Origin: Prorocentrum cordatum
Lineage: Eukaryota; Sar; Dinophyceae; Prorocentrales; Prorocentraceae
Direction of reading: 5' to 3'
DNA: 64,000 nucleotides
Assembly (NCBI GenBank): GCA_963575745.1
Contig: CAUYUJ010019892.1
Location: 75,001-139,000, forward strand
Each line of letters starts with the position of its first letter. The first letter of the stretch is position 1. A program made the translations under genes and the position numbers. Below, piece by piece: positions 1-9,530 of the stretch. The notes under the pieces are model-generated. The model worked only from the letters and a program-made list of their open reading frames with translations. It was not told the origin of the DNA and did not search any database.

Positions 1-2
1 CC

Positions 3-866
3 GACTTGCGGCACGTCCTCACCGACGCTGAGCGCGGGGAACTCGTAAGACGTGTTCGCACAGAGCACGAGCAGTCCGAACGCCAGCTGGCGCTACAGGA
101 ACGAGATGGCGAGAAGGGGAAAGCGAAAGGCAAGACTCCACCACAAGGTTCTAGCGGAACTTCTCAGCCTGCGGGAAAAGGCGAAAAGGGGAAAGCGAAA
201 GGCAAGACTCCAACACAAGGTTTTCGCGGAGCTTCTCAGTCTGCGGGAAAAGGCGAGGAGGGGAAGGCGAAAGGCAAGACTCCACCACAAGGTGGCCAGC
301 CCCAAGGGGCAGGCCAAGGGAGTCTCGCTAAGTTCCTCAGAGAGCAGAAGCGCAAGCGGTGGTGCCGGCATCTGCAACGTGTGTGCGGCACAAAACAGAT
401 CTGGGAGGTGCTGGCTTTCTCCGGCCGCTTCGACGTTGACATGCTCGCCCAAGCCCTGCACGCCGAACCCAGTGGGCCACCTGCGCACGACGAAGTCATG
501 AAGGAAGAGCGCCGCCGCCTCCACCACGACAAGGCTGAAGCGATCTCGCGCCACAACGAGGGTGAGCGGCTCGCCCGCTATCGGCAAGAGCTCTTACGTG
601 GCGGCGCTACTCAGCCTGCCGACCAGGGCCAGGAGGTTCCCACTCTCACGCGCAAGCAGTTGGACGTGCTTCGGAAGTGGGACAGCGGCGAATTGCGAGT
701 CAACCGGAACCAGGCGATTGTGGCGCTAGGACACGGCCGCCTCCGTACTGCGGGAGGGGATTACCTGGACATCGGCGGCAGCACGGGCGGTGGGTCTCGG
801 CGCATCATCGACTCTTGGCAGCCGCCGGATTGGCGCGACTTCCTGCAAGACGAGCGGGAGAGGTGA
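3..866 (+). CDS. Unknown repeat-bearing basic protein, 5'-truncated by window edge
   Basis: The frame is open from the window edge to a TGA at 864-866, about 287 residues, with no ATG before the first methionine near position 440, so the true start probably lies outside the window. The N-terminal third holds three 24-residue repeats rich in Lys and Gly (core GKAKGKTPPQG). A charged helical region follows (AKFLREQKRKRWCRHLQ, then an Arg/Glu-rich stretch around residues 165-195), and the C-terminus is more ordered, with QLDVLRKWDSGELRVNRNQA and a closing SWQPPDWRDFL. I do not recognise the family. The ordered C-terminus and the in-register repeats (72 bp, a multiple of three) argue that this is a real gene rather than a chance frame. 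It could be the end of a retroelement gag-like protein, but no zinc knuckle or enzyme motif is visible. Confidence 0.5.
   Translation, partial: DLRHVLTDAERGELVRRVRTEHEQSERQLALQERDGEKGKAKGKTPPQGSSGTSQPAGKGEKGKAKGKTPTQGFRGASQSAGKGEEGKAKGKTPPQGGQPQGAGQGSLAKFLREQKRKRWCRHLQRVCGTKQIWEVLAFSGRFDVDMLAQALHAEPSGPPAHDEVMKEERRRLHHDKAEAISRHNEGERLARYRQELLRGGATQPADQGQEVPTLTRKQLDVLRKWDSGELRVNRNQAIVALGHGRLRTAGGDYLDIGGSTGGGSRRIIDSWQPPDWRDFLQDERER
109..298 (+). repeat. 72-bp tandem repeat, about 2.6 copies, inside the first CDS
   Basis: The word GCGAAAGG recurs at 123, 195 and 267, exactly 72 bases apart. Each unit encodes 24 residues, so copy-number change keeps the reading frame. Confidence 0.9.
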
Positions 867-1050
867 GGTTTCCATGCCCGTGTGCCCGCGGTGCTTCTCA
901 GCCTGCGGTGCTTTTCGCTAGACTCTTTCTGCGGTGCTTTTCTGCGAGTAGTAGGACTCTTTTCAGCCTGCGGGTTTCTGCGAGTCTCAGCCTGCGAGTT
1001 TTCAGCCTCCAGGTTTCGCAGGCTCTCCGCTTCGCACGCCGCTCCTCAGT

Positions 1051-1345
1051 TCCAAGACGTCTGCCAAAGTGCAGGCTTTTGCAGGCTGCCGCTTTTGCAG
1101 CCTGCCACCACAGCTCAGCGTGCCGCTTTTGCAGACTTCCAAGACGTCTGCCAAAGTGCATGCTTTTGCAGGCTGCCGCTTTTGCAGCCTGCAACCACAG
1201 CTCAGCCTGCCGCTTTTGCAGGCTTCCAAGACGTTTGCCAAAGTGCAGGCTTTTGCAGGCTGCCGCTTTTGCAGCCTGCCACCACAGCTCAGCGCGCCGC
1301 TTTTGCAGACTTCCAAGACGTCTGCCAAAGTGCATGCTTTTGCAT
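1051..1345. repeat. 87-bp tandem repeat, about 3.4 copies
   Basis: The word TCCAAGACGT (or TCCAAGACGTT) begins at 1051, 1138, 1225 and 1312, an exact 87-bp period. Copies differ by a few substitutions only. The unit is a multiple of three and stays open in several frames, which explains the overlapping Cys/Phe-rich frames seen here; I do not call these genes. Confidence 0.92.
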
Positions 1346-1548
1346 GCTTTTGCATGGACTCGCCCAGCACACCAGTAGAGACACAGGTCTTACGAGTCCC
1401 TGCACATAATACTTTGTACACAATGTAGTCCTGCGAGTCCTACTGTCCTGCGAGTCTGTGATGCAACTGTGTAGTGTCAAGCTCTGTGCGTTGATAGCAG
1501 TGCGTGCGTTGATAGCAGTGTCTTGTTTGACCATACATCTATTCAAGT

Positions 1549-1842
1549 TCCGTGTGTTGATAGCAGTGTCTCGTGAGGACGTACACCCATTCAAGCATCC
1601 GTGCGTTGATACCAGTGTCTCGTTTGGACATGCATCCATTCGAGCTCCGTGCGTTGATAGCAGTGTTTCATTTGGAGGCACATCCATTCAAGCTTTGTGC
1701 GTTGATAGCAGTGTCTCGTTTGGACATACACCCATTCGAGCTCCGTGCGATGATAGCAGTGTCTCGCTTGGACATACATCCATTCAAGTTCCGTGCGTTG
1801 ATAGCAGTGTCTCGTTTGGACATACACCCCTCCAGCTATGCT
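1549..1842. repeat. 48-bp tandem repeat, about 6 copies
   Basis: GTGCGTTGATAGCAG recurs at 1553, 1601, 1649, 1697, 1745 and 1793 with a strict 48-bp period. Two shorter, less regular copies precede it at about 1486 and 1505. Again the unit is a multiple of three. Confidence 0.92.
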
Positions 1843-1883
1843 TCTACATATCGATGTTAGGTTGCTTTGCCGGGATAATTAAG

Positions 1884-2192
1884 TTTCCTCCAGCTCTGCG
1901 ATGCTGCCTCGGATGCCAAGGTGGGGCCGACAGCTTCCAACATTACTGGTGCTGCCCGCGTCTGCGGGGCATGGTAGATGTCATTCCTGCCTGTCCCATC
2001 TCTCGTCTTGGCGTTCTCCACCCGTCTGACTCTTCTCTCCTGCTTCCCATCTCTGCGTATCTCTTTTTCATCCGTCTGAGTGTTTTGACCCCTCCTGTAT
2101 CGAGCGAGGTGGCAGAATCGGTGTTTCTTGCTGTCAGGTGCGCTCTGGAGCGCCGTGCAGGTTCACGTGGTAGGCGAGTTCAAGGAGGATAA
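1884..2192 (+). pseudogene. C-terminal fragment of a non-LTR reverse transcriptase (CCHC tail)
   Basis: This frame reads LRCCLGCQGGADSFQHYW followed by CCPRL. The pattern C-x2-C-x8-H-x3/4-C with the 'DSFQHY..CP' signature is the cysteine-histidine motif found downstream of the RT domain in many LINE-type elements, where it is followed by a helical tail as here. No RT motifs lie upstream, because the 48-bp satellite begins at once. I read it as a 5'-truncated LINE copy, about 100 residues long, now joined to satellite DNA. The family call rests on one short motif and the surrounding pattern, so it is tentative. Confidence 0.45.
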
Positions 2193-2220
2193 ACCTGCTG
2201 CGCGCCTTGGGGACGTGCGA

Positions 2221-2275
2221 GGCGGAGGAGGAGGAGGAGGAGGAGGAGGAGGAGGAGGAGGAGGAGGAGGAGGGA
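2221..2275. repeat. (GGA)n microsatellite
   Basis: Uninterrupted GGA/GAG triplets of about 50 bp, encoding poly-Gly on one strand and poly-Ser/Pro on the other; not a gene. Confidence 0.95.
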
Positions 2276-2399
2276 GGACAACGATATGCATGATATGCAG
2301 GAAATGCAGCATGCGGAGCAGGAGCAGGACAAGGGTGCAAGCATGCGATCGATGCGAGGGGGCCAGAGACGGGTGGGGAGGAGGAGGAAAAGCAAGTTC

Positions 2400-2595
2400 G
2401 GCAGGGGCATGCGGAGGAAATGTCGAGGGCCACACGGGGGAGAAAAGAGGATGGAGGGGGAAAAAGGACGAGGGGGCGGGCAGGAGGAGGAGGAGGAGGG
2501 AGGAGGAGGGGGAAGAAGGAGGAGGAGGAGGAAGAAAAAGGAGGAAAGGGAAGGAGGAAGGAGGAGGAGGAGGACTGGGCAGGAGGAGGAGCATG
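2400..2595. repeat. Purine-rich GGA/GAAG tract
   Basis: About 200 bp of almost pure purine with degenerate GGA and GAAG words. Open frames here are low-complexity Arg/Glu/Gly and are not supported as genes. Confidence 0.8.
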
Positions 2596-3356
2596 CCCCC
2601 TGGCGATAGAGGGCGTGGTCGTGGGGTCGCGTCACGATTCGCGTCGGGGCCGTCAGGGGATTCCTTTATGAATGGCTAGTTCCGAAACGGCGCCGGTGCA
2701 TATCGTGACGTGACCAGGGGGTGAGATGAGGGGGGCGGGGCCAGTCACAGTCGTAATCGCGAATGAGAAAATGGGTTCTTGGTCCTGGGCCGTTTTTGCT
2801 TCGACCGGGTCCGAAGGCGGCCCTCGGGAACCCAGAGTGGCGAAGCATTTGTGTCTGTCCGCGGCGGCGTGGCGAACTTCGAATTGCGCACGAGGCGGGC
2901 GGATGCGGAGCCAGCAGGAGAGGCGGTCGCGGGAGCGGGCAGGGAGGGAAGGCCCAATGATGGCGAAGGCCATGCGGTTTCATATTTTTACCGAATCGCT
3001 GGATGTCCAGACCCAGCTCGGGCCTCGCGCCCAACGCGCCTGGCGCGCGCGCGTTCGGAGAGCACCCGCGGGCCACAGACTTCGGCGACGGCCCGCTCAC
3101 GCGAGCGCGAGCGCGCGATCGCGCGATCGCGCGCGGGCGCGCGACGCGGCTGGATTTCGCCAGCGCCGGCGTCGTAGTTTTCACAGTCGCCGTAGCCGGC
3201 GCCGTCGCCGTCGACCTCGCCGTCGTCGATGGAAGATCGAGGCTGCTCGGAGGTTTTTGGGGCGGCCTGGGGAGCGTCTTCAGGGCGAGAGCGGGGGGGG
3301 GCCCCTCGCCGCCGCGGCAAGGCGCGCGGCTCGAGAAACTGGTCGGGGCTGGCCCC
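2596..3356. other. No recognised gene (760 bp)
   Basis: GC-rich sequence with overlapping Arg- and Ala-rich frames on both strands. It includes a run of GCGCGATC words near 3110-3135, which is self-complementary. No domain, signal peptide or conserved motif is visible. Confidence 0.6.
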
Positions 3357-3569
3357 CTGTCTGGGGATCGATTCTTGTCAGGAGGGAGCACAACACACAG
3401 ACACAATTAATCGTCGACTCCCAGGAAAAACAGGAAAATATGGGAAGGGGGGAAGACAAAAACTTATACAATATTGGAAAATGTAAGAAATGCGGTTATG
3501 TGTGTCTATTTATTTGCGTGTCCTTGGGCCCCTTCAGATTTATGGCCTCTGTCTGGGGATCGATTCTTG
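3357..3569. repeat. Dispersed element copy 1, bounded by 21-bp direct repeats
   Basis: The 21-mer beginning CTGTCTGGGGATCGATTC occurs at 3357-3377 and again, identical, at 3549-3569. Between them, about 3387-3547, lies a segment also present at about 7167-7330: both contain ACACACAGACAC, AATCGTCGA, repeated ATGGGAA words, GAAATGCGGTTAT and CCTTGGGCCCCTTCAG in the same order. This looks like a short non-autonomous insertion; the 21-bp repeats could be a target duplication or a recombination product. Confidence 0.7.
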
Positions 3570-3884
3570 ACGGATCTGGGCGGGCCCCCCCGACCTGGCC
3601 AGGCCTTGAAAGGCGCAATCGGTTCAGGCCACCAATTCCTTCTTCGGAGATCGAGTTTCGGCATGGTCCGCGTTTTCAGTCATCTGCCGCAGCAGCCCAT
3701 CAATTGCCGCTGTGTGAGATCGTTGCGGAGAGCGTTGCAGCTCTGTGTTCAAGAAATGCACAAACCTGACGATCCAACGTGGCAGTTTTTGTGCGCCGCG
3801 CCCTGCCGCGTTCGCTGACCGCACCGGGGGTTTGTTCGTAGAAAGGGTCCAGGGATCGATTCTGAACGGATTTTGGGCGAGGCC

Positions 3885-3965
3885 GTCCTCCTCCTCCTCC
3901 TCCTCCTCCTCCTCCTCCTCCTCCTCCTCCTCATGCTCCTCATGCTCCTCATGCTCCTCCGCCTC
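3885..3965. repeat. (CTC)n microsatellite
   Basis: CTC triplets with interspersed ATG, encoding poly-Ser or poly-Glu; not a gene. Confidence 0.9.
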
Positions 3966-4085
3966 CTCCTCCCACCAGGAGCGGCGCCAGGACACTGAGA
4001 CCGCTGGTCCCCTCGAGGTATACTCCGCCGTTCTGGCTCCTTTCGGCTCAAGCTGCTCGACCAGCAGGCCCCGTGACGCCCAGGA

Positions 4086-4216
4086 GTGGACCTGAACGGT
4101 GGTTTGGCGATTTCGTGGACCGTGGACCTGTTCGTTTCGACTTCGTTTTGCGTGACAGGCGGATTGAAGACAAAACGAGGGAAAGCGAAAACAAAACGAC
4201 AACGAAAAACGTTCAG
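4086..4216 (+). mobile_element. Introner-like TIR element, copy 1
   Basis: The segment starts GTGGACCTGAACGG and ends AACGTTCAG, so it begins with GT and ends with AG. CTGAACG near the left end is matched by CGTTCAG at the right end. The interior shares TTCGACTTCGTTTTGCG and AAAACGA words with the copies at 5419-5521 and 5667-5802, and all three are followed by CCCTG. Confidence 0.65.
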
Positions 4217-4300
4217 CCCTGGTGGCGCCCCCGCCCGCGGCGTGCGCTCCCCTCCGCCCCCGAGCCCGCGGCCCGCCCCCCCCCCGCGGCAGAGCACCCC

Positions 4301-4395
4301 ATGGCGCTCACCGCCCGGGCCTCCGCGGCCCTGGCGCTCGTCCTGGCGGCGGCCGGGGCGGCGCCCCCCGAGGGCTGCGCTGCGGCGGCGGAGGA
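4301..4395 (+). CDS. Exon 1 (signal peptide) of a secreted cysteine-rich protein
   Basis: ATG at 4301 opens MALTARASAALALVLAAAG, a short polar start and then a hydrophobic Ala/Leu/Val core ending in a small-residue cleavage region, as expected for a secretory signal peptide. The frame then runs into an obvious foldback element (4406-4589), so I end the exon at about 4395. The donor is not certain; dinoflagellate introns often use non-GT donors. The 3' splice site would be the GTTTCCCCAG ending at 4731, joining to the cysteine-rich exon. The exon pairing is my inference from the signal peptide, the intronic insert and the polypyrimidine/CAG acceptor. Confidence 0.5.
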
Positions 4396-4405
4396 GATCA
4401 GAGGA

Positions 4406-4589
4406 TACTCCAGATTTCGTCATAAAAGGGAGGGGGTCTGGACCCTCCAAGACAAGCCATTTCAGACCCCCCCGTGGGAGAACCCTCCAAAACATCGTCC
4501 CCAGACCCCCCCAGGCCCTCCAAGATAGCCTGGAAGAGACCCCCCCCCCGAAATCAGACCCCCCTCCCTTTATTACGAAATCTGGAGTA
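4406..4589. mobile_element. Foldback (MITE-like) element inside the probable intron
   Basis: A 35-bp left arm (4406-4440, starting TACTCCAGATTTCGT) is the near-perfect inverted complement of 4555-4589 (ending ACGAAATCTGGAGTA), with one substitution and homopolymer length changes. The interior is C-rich and non-coding. Confidence 0.8.
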
Positions 4590-4731
4590 CCTCTACGCTT
4601 CGGCCGTTTTCCCCTTTTCGGGCCTCCTCGGAGGATCTCGTCGCCACCGCTGCGTTCGCCTCGAGATCCTGGTCAGAACGCGCCCATGGAGAGTCGGGGG
4701 GGTAGCGGTATCGGTAACTTTTTGTTTCCCC

Positions 4732-5303
4732 AGGAGAGCGACGGGGTGGGCCTGCTGCAGGCGGCGGGCCGCAGCGCGCAGGTGCGGAGCCGCTCCGACG
4801 CGCCGGGCGGGGGGTGGGTGCCCCGGACTGCGACGTGCGCCATCACGGACGTGGAGTGCGGGACGGGCTGCTGCGGCGTGACCAGCACGTGCACCGCGGA
4901 CCAGAAGTGCGAGAAGATGTTCGGCGACATCGTGGACCCCACCCCAGGCAAGGTCGGGTGCCCGATCGCCTTCAATGACCACGGCGACGACGGCTGCTGT
5001 CCTGCAGCCACGCTCCTGGGCCCGCCAGAGACGTGCCTGGAGCTGACGTGCGAGAACATCCTGCAGTACGACTGTGGCATCGCATCGGGCGGGTCGCCGA
5101 CTTGCACGGAGGGCGGTGAGATGCCCGCGGGCGCGGACTTCACCATGGGCATCAAAGCGACGCCGAAGGTCTATCGGACCTGCACGCTCGACGGGAAGAG
5201 CTGCTACGAGTACTCGGTGAACATGGCAGGTTTCTCGATCACGAACAGCACTTCCAGTCCAGACTGTGGCCACACATCAACAAGGACCACGAGCACGCGA
5301 TGA
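4732..5303 (+). CDS. Exon 2 of the secreted cysteine-rich protein
   Basis: Beginning right after a CAG acceptor, the frame reads ESDGVGLLQAAGRSAQ and then a dense cysteine-rich domain (CAITDVECGTGCCGV, CTADQKCEKMFG, DDGCCPAATLLG, CLELTCENIL, YDCGIASG, CTLDGKSCYEY), ending in a Thr/Ser-rich tail and TGA at 5301-5303. About 190 residues with some 17 cysteines, several adjacent pairs, and no long basic runs fit an extracellular disulfide-stabilised domain. I do not recognise the family. The tail may not be the true end: a polypyrimidine stretch and TTGCAG at 5407-5416 could mark a further acceptor downstream. Cellular location outside or on the membrane surface is inferred from the signal peptide exon. 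Confidence 0.55.
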
Positions 5304-5416
5304 TCACGCAGCCTTCTTTACAACCCCCGAGGCACTGAGTCAGCCGCCGGTGCCAGAGCGCGCGTCCCCCTTGGGTCTTCTTCTCTTCCTCCCTCCTGCC
5401 TTCTTTCTCCTTGCAG

Positions 5417-5521
5417 GTGTGGACCTAAACGGTGTTTGGGCGATTGCGTTAAAGACGGATTGGGGACAAAACGAGGGAACACGATAGCAAAACGAAAACG
5501 AAAAACACCGTTTAGGTTCAG
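5417..5521 (+). mobile_element. Introner-like TIR element, copy 2
   Basis: It sits directly after a pyrimidine tract plus TTGCAG. The left arm ACCTAAACGGTGTTT (5423-5437) is the perfect inverted complement of 5503-5517. The segment begins GTGTGGACC and ends GGTTCAG, compatible with GT-AG removal. Confidence 0.75.
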
Positions 5522-5666
5522 CCCTGTCTCCTTGGTTGCCCACTCCGCTCCTCCCCTTGCTCCCGCACGGGCGTCGCGCTCCGGCACGGGTGGGCTGGCG
5601 CCGCCGGCTGTTTTTGACGGCGCTCCAGGCGCGAGAGGAGAGGTGCTCCGCCGTGACCCTTCGAGG

Positions 5667-5802
5667 GTGGACCTAAAGGGTGTTTTTAGTGATTTCGTAG
5701 GCCGTTTTCGCTTCGACTTCGTTTTGCGGTAAAGGCGGATCCGAGACAAAAGTTAGGATAAACGAAAACAGCACGAAAACGAAAAACACCGTTTAGGTTT
5801 AG
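5667..5802 (+). mobile_element. Introner-like TIR element, copy 3
   Basis: Left arm 5671-5687 and right arm 5782-5798 are inverted complements of 17 bp with one mismatch. The segment starts GTGGACC, ends GGTTTAG, and is followed by CCCTG as in copies 1 and 2. Confidence 0.75.
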
Positions 5803-5874
5803 CCCTGTGACGCTTCGCCGGAGTGCGTTTTGATGTCCTGCTCTCTGGGCCGGGGGGGGGCAAGCCCACGCCCC

Positions 5875-6430
5875 AGACCCCCCGACGACCTGCTTTTTGT
5901 CATAACGTCGACCCCCAGCCCCCAGAGATCTCGACCCATTTGCCTGGACCAGTTTTTCATCCCGAGCCGTTTCTGTTGACGGTTCCGAGGCTTGGTGGGG
6001 GCCCCGTCGTGATTTTGTCACGACTCGAGGGTGTCTGGGGCCGCCACTGCTGTGTCGCACGCGACGGTCGGCTGGCCGCACACCAAAGGGCGCCTTTTTC
6101 TCAGGGACACGCTTGCGCATAGCAGGCCCCTCCGGCGGCCCGAGGCGGAATGCGCCTGGAGGTGCGCGTGGCGTGGCGGAGTCCGCGGCCCCTGCGTTCG
6201 GGGACCTCCCGGCCGCTGGGTCTCCCCCTTCGCGACTCGCGAGGGGGACCCCGACCCTCTCGGGCAATGGAAAATCACGATGTCTCTTTTGTTGTTTTGC
6301 TATCTTGGGCCTCTGGAGGCCGTGACAGGCAAGGAACGACTCGGGATGAAAATCGGGTCCCGCGGAGTGGGGCGAGACCTCCGGGTGTGACGCTATGAAA
6401 GAATCATGACGTCGGGGGTCTGAGGAAGAA
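5875..6430. repeat. Possible degenerate long inverted repeat
   Basis: Blocks near 5880-6000 (ACGTCGACCCCC, then GAGATCTCG, then TTTTTCATCCCGAG) recur in the same order as inverted complements near 6330-6425. Only about two-thirds of positions match, so it is an old foldback at best. No gene is recognised in between. Confidence 0.35.
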
Positions 6431-6597
6431 GGAAGGAGCGTCGAATCCGACACGTCAGGGGTTCGTGTGAACGGGCTAAGTGGCCTGGCGGGCCGAGCGG
6501 AGGGGTGGAGGGCAAGCAGCAAAGGCAGCAGCGAGAGCACGAGCGGCCAGAGCCGCAGCCACTCCCCGCCAGCCGGAGCCCCGACCAAGCCATGCTT

Positions 6598-6748
6598 CAA
6601 GGAGGGAGGAGGGAGGAGGGAGAAGGGAGGAGGGAGGAGGGAGGAGGGAGGAGGGAAGAGGAGGAGGAGGGAGGAGGGAAGAGGAGGAGGAGGAGGAGGA
6701 GGAGGAGGAGGAGGAGGAGGAGAAGGAGGAGGAGGAGGAGGTCACTGC
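6598..6748. repeat. (GGA)n/(GGGAGGA)n microsatellite
   Basis: About 150 bp of GGGAGGA and then pure GGA units. It is followed to about 6900 by a CCTCCCACTGC-type degenerate tandem repeat. Confidence 0.95.
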
Positions 6749-7166
6749 TTCCCACCGGCCTCCCGCTGCTCGGCCTCCCGCCGCCTCCCACCGCCTGCCA
6801 CTGCTCGGCCCCCCACTGCCTCCCGCTGTCTCTCACTGCCTCCCGCTGGCCTCCCACTGCCTCCCACTGCTCGGCCTCCCCCCACCCCCCCTTCCGCGGG
6901 CCGCGGCCCCAGGCCGCCGGCGCCAGGAGCACCGCGGCCGCCTCCGCCCGCCCCGCCACGGGCAGGGCTTCGGAGTGGCCCGGGTGTCAGGGGCAGCTTT
7001 GGTCGGGGGGCAGGCTCGGGGGTGCTTCGACTGTCCTCGGACGCTCTCGGACGTTCCCGTCGGGTCCTGCAGGTGTTCCTGCCTCGGGACGCGCTTCGGC
7101 AGCTGGGCCTCGCCGAGAGGCGCCTGCGGGGGTCCAGATCGGCCGCCAGATACGCGATTTACAGGA

Positions 7167-7330
7167 GAGGAAGAACACACAGACACTAGTAATCGTCGAT
7201 TCCCAGAAAAATATGGGAAAATATGGGAAGGGGGGGGGACAAAAACCCATAAAATATGGGAAACTATAGGAAATGCGGTTATTTGTGTCTATTTGTCTGT
7301 GTGTCCTTGGGCCCCTTCAGATTTATGGCC
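7167..7330. repeat. Dispersed element copy 2
   Basis: This shares ordered blocks with 3387-3547 (ACACACAGACAC, AATCGTCGA, ATGGGAAAATATGGG, GAAATGCGGTTAT, CCTTGGGCCCCTTCAG). The 21-bp flanking repeats seen around copy 1 are absent here. Confidence 0.75.
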
Positions 7331-8090
7331 CGAAGCCCAGATGGCAAGGACCATTGCGGAGAATAGGGGAGCGCATCGACCCCCAATCGCCCATTCATCG
7401 CCGATAGGGGCTTGATAGCGCACCCCGCCCAGGAACGCGCGGGTTCGCCATCGGGTGCCTATCGCCGATCTTCCCACCGGCGACGTACAGTCAACCCGCA
7501 GAATAAGGATGAGCACTTTTCCAGGGTTGCCCTTGCATCCTTCCCCTTCGGCCCATCCTTGGCCGCTTTCGCTGGCCGCGCCCCGCTCGCAGAGTGTCGA
7601 CAGGGCGTCCAAGCCGAACCTTTCGCAGCTTCGTGTGACGGTGGTGGTGGACCTCTCTATTCACGATCCGTGTGAGGGGTGTGCCGACATTGGTGGGAGA
7701 ACGCACGGCTTTCAGTTTTTTTACAAAGAAAAAAGATCCGGGGCCGCACAGGAGCCACATCCAACCAGTGACAATCAGAAATCGGCCTGCCGGCATACGC
7801 CCCGCGAAAGTTTCTCATCGCCCGGTGAATTCATGGACCCGCAAACGTCGGGGGTGGACAGACCCCGTTTTCGGTTCGCGAGAGGGCGTCGCGGCCGTCA
7901 TTTTGCGGGTCCAGGTCAGTCGGTTTCGGTCCCAGGCCGTTTTCACTAAAGGGAGGTCTACTAAAGGGAGGTTTGTCCACCGCCGCAAACGCTCGGGGTT
8001 CAGGCCCAAGATTTCTCATCGTATGTGTGTGCTGTGCGTGCCCGCCCAGCTCTTAACCGGAAGAGGCTCGCTCTCGACCCGCAGACCAAA
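7331..8090. other. No recognised gene (760 bp)
   Basis: Mixed-composition sequence with short frames on both strands and no domain, repeat or motif I can support. Confidence 0.6.
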
Positions 8091-9530
8091 AAAGTCTGCT
8101 GTGCGTAAGCAAGCGGAGCTCCCAAAGGGGCACGGCCCGCGTCAGGGATGTGCCGAAATGGGCGGGGGGAGCGCACGTAAATGTTCCCACTGGGGCCGTG
8201 GGTGCAGCTTCCTAAGGGGCACGACGCGCATGGGGGCGTACCGAAATGAGTAGAGGGAGAGCTGCTATTTTTTCGCTGGGGCCGTAGGTGGAGCTCCTCA
8301 TGGGGGCACGGAACATGTGTGAGGGGCGTGCCGACATGAGCCCGCGCTCGCCGTGCAAGCTTTTCCCGCTGGGGCCGTAGGTGGGGTTCCCTAGAACTGA
8401 GCCCGAGTACGCTTGGCGGGCTTTCCAAGCTGGGCGCGCAGGTGGAGCCCCCCGTAAGAGGCCAGGATCCTCGTGAGGAGCACGCCGAAATGTGTGGCGC
8501 AGCCATGCGAACCTTCCCACTGAGGCACTTAGGCCCCACGTGAGGCTCCCTGTGGGGCAGCGCTCCTCGTGAGGGGTTCGCCGACATGGGCGCCGCCGCC
8601 GTACGGCCCCTGCCACTAGGGCCGTAGGTTCCCTATGGGGCCACGATCCTCGTAAGGGGCGTGCCGAGCTGGACCCGCGTGCGAAGTGCAACATTTCCCA
8701 TTGGGGCCGCAGGTGGAACTCTCTGTGGAGCCACGATCCTCGCGATGGGTGTGCTGAAATTGACTTGCGCACGCCGTGCGAGCTGTTCCGCTGGGGCCGC
8801 AGGGTGTGCCGGAAAGGCCCCGCGTGCGTCGTGGATATTGCTTCACCTTGGCATCGCTCGTACGTGTGCATTTCTCCTTCGGCGAGGACCATCGAGAAGC
8901 ATCCTTGATCACTTGGCGACAAATCCACGCACGAAACCGACAAAAAAACAGGGAATGGACGTCCGAGCGATGCCCAGAAGGGGCACGATCTGTGTGTGTG
9001 GGGGGGCGGGGGCGGCGTGCCAAAGTGGGCCCGCGCACGCAGCGCAAACTTTTCCATTGGGGCCGTGGGTGGATTTCTCTGAGGGTGCGAGTCTTCCCAG
9101 CGCCCAGGGAGGAAGCATCTTGCACATGGCATGCTCGCTGTCACCAGCCCCTCGCAGGCTCGAGATAAGATGTAGCTCGAGCTTTCCCAGAAGCTGTCGC
9201 TCGCCGCCGCCCGTTTGGGGCACCTCGGATGGTAGCACGAAGCTTGTGAGGGACCTGCAGACATGAGCCCGCGCACGCCACTCAAAGCTTCCCACTGGAG
9301 GATTTGCATGAGGGAACGAAGCACGTGTGAGGCGCGTGCCCAGAATGGGACCCCGCCCGCCATGGAGGTTTTCCCATCTGGGGTCGTTGGTGGCGGTTCC
9401 TGGGCGAGGCGGAACTTGTGAGGGGTTCGCCAGACCGGGTCCGCGCATTCCATGCACGAGTTCCCATTGGACCCGCAGGTGGAGTTCCCCACGGCGGGGC
9501 GAAACACGCGAGATGAACGTGTGGAAAATG
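8091..9530. repeat. Degenerate tandem satellite, roughly 75-90 bp unit
   Basis: Units read approximately: GTGCCGAAATGGGC, then a CGCAxGC segment, then TTCCCACTGGGGCCG, GGTGGAGCTCC and TGGGGCACGA..TGTGAGGGG. Many copies are diverged, and a foldback element interrupts at 8850-8974. The same family appears at 37,085-37,500 and, inverted, at 55,140-55,940. Long frames across it are by-products of the periodicity. Confidence 0.8.
8850..8974. mobile_element. MITE-like element, family member 1
   Basis: GGCATCGCTCGTACGT at 8850-8865 is the inverted complement of 8959-8974 with one mismatch. The interior (GTGTGCATTT, GGCGAGG, CCACGCACGAAACCGA, GGGAATGG) matches the copy at 46,793-46,915. Confidence 0.8.

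Noticed and set aside
3100-3140. GCGCGATCGCGCG self-complementary run considered as a regulatory site or origin
   Set aside because: Short, GC-rich and unsupported by context; similar palindromes are expected in this composition.
4039-4053. TTTCGGCTCAAG as a second spliced-leader relic
   Set aside because: Several mismatches to the leader; not distinguishable from chance.
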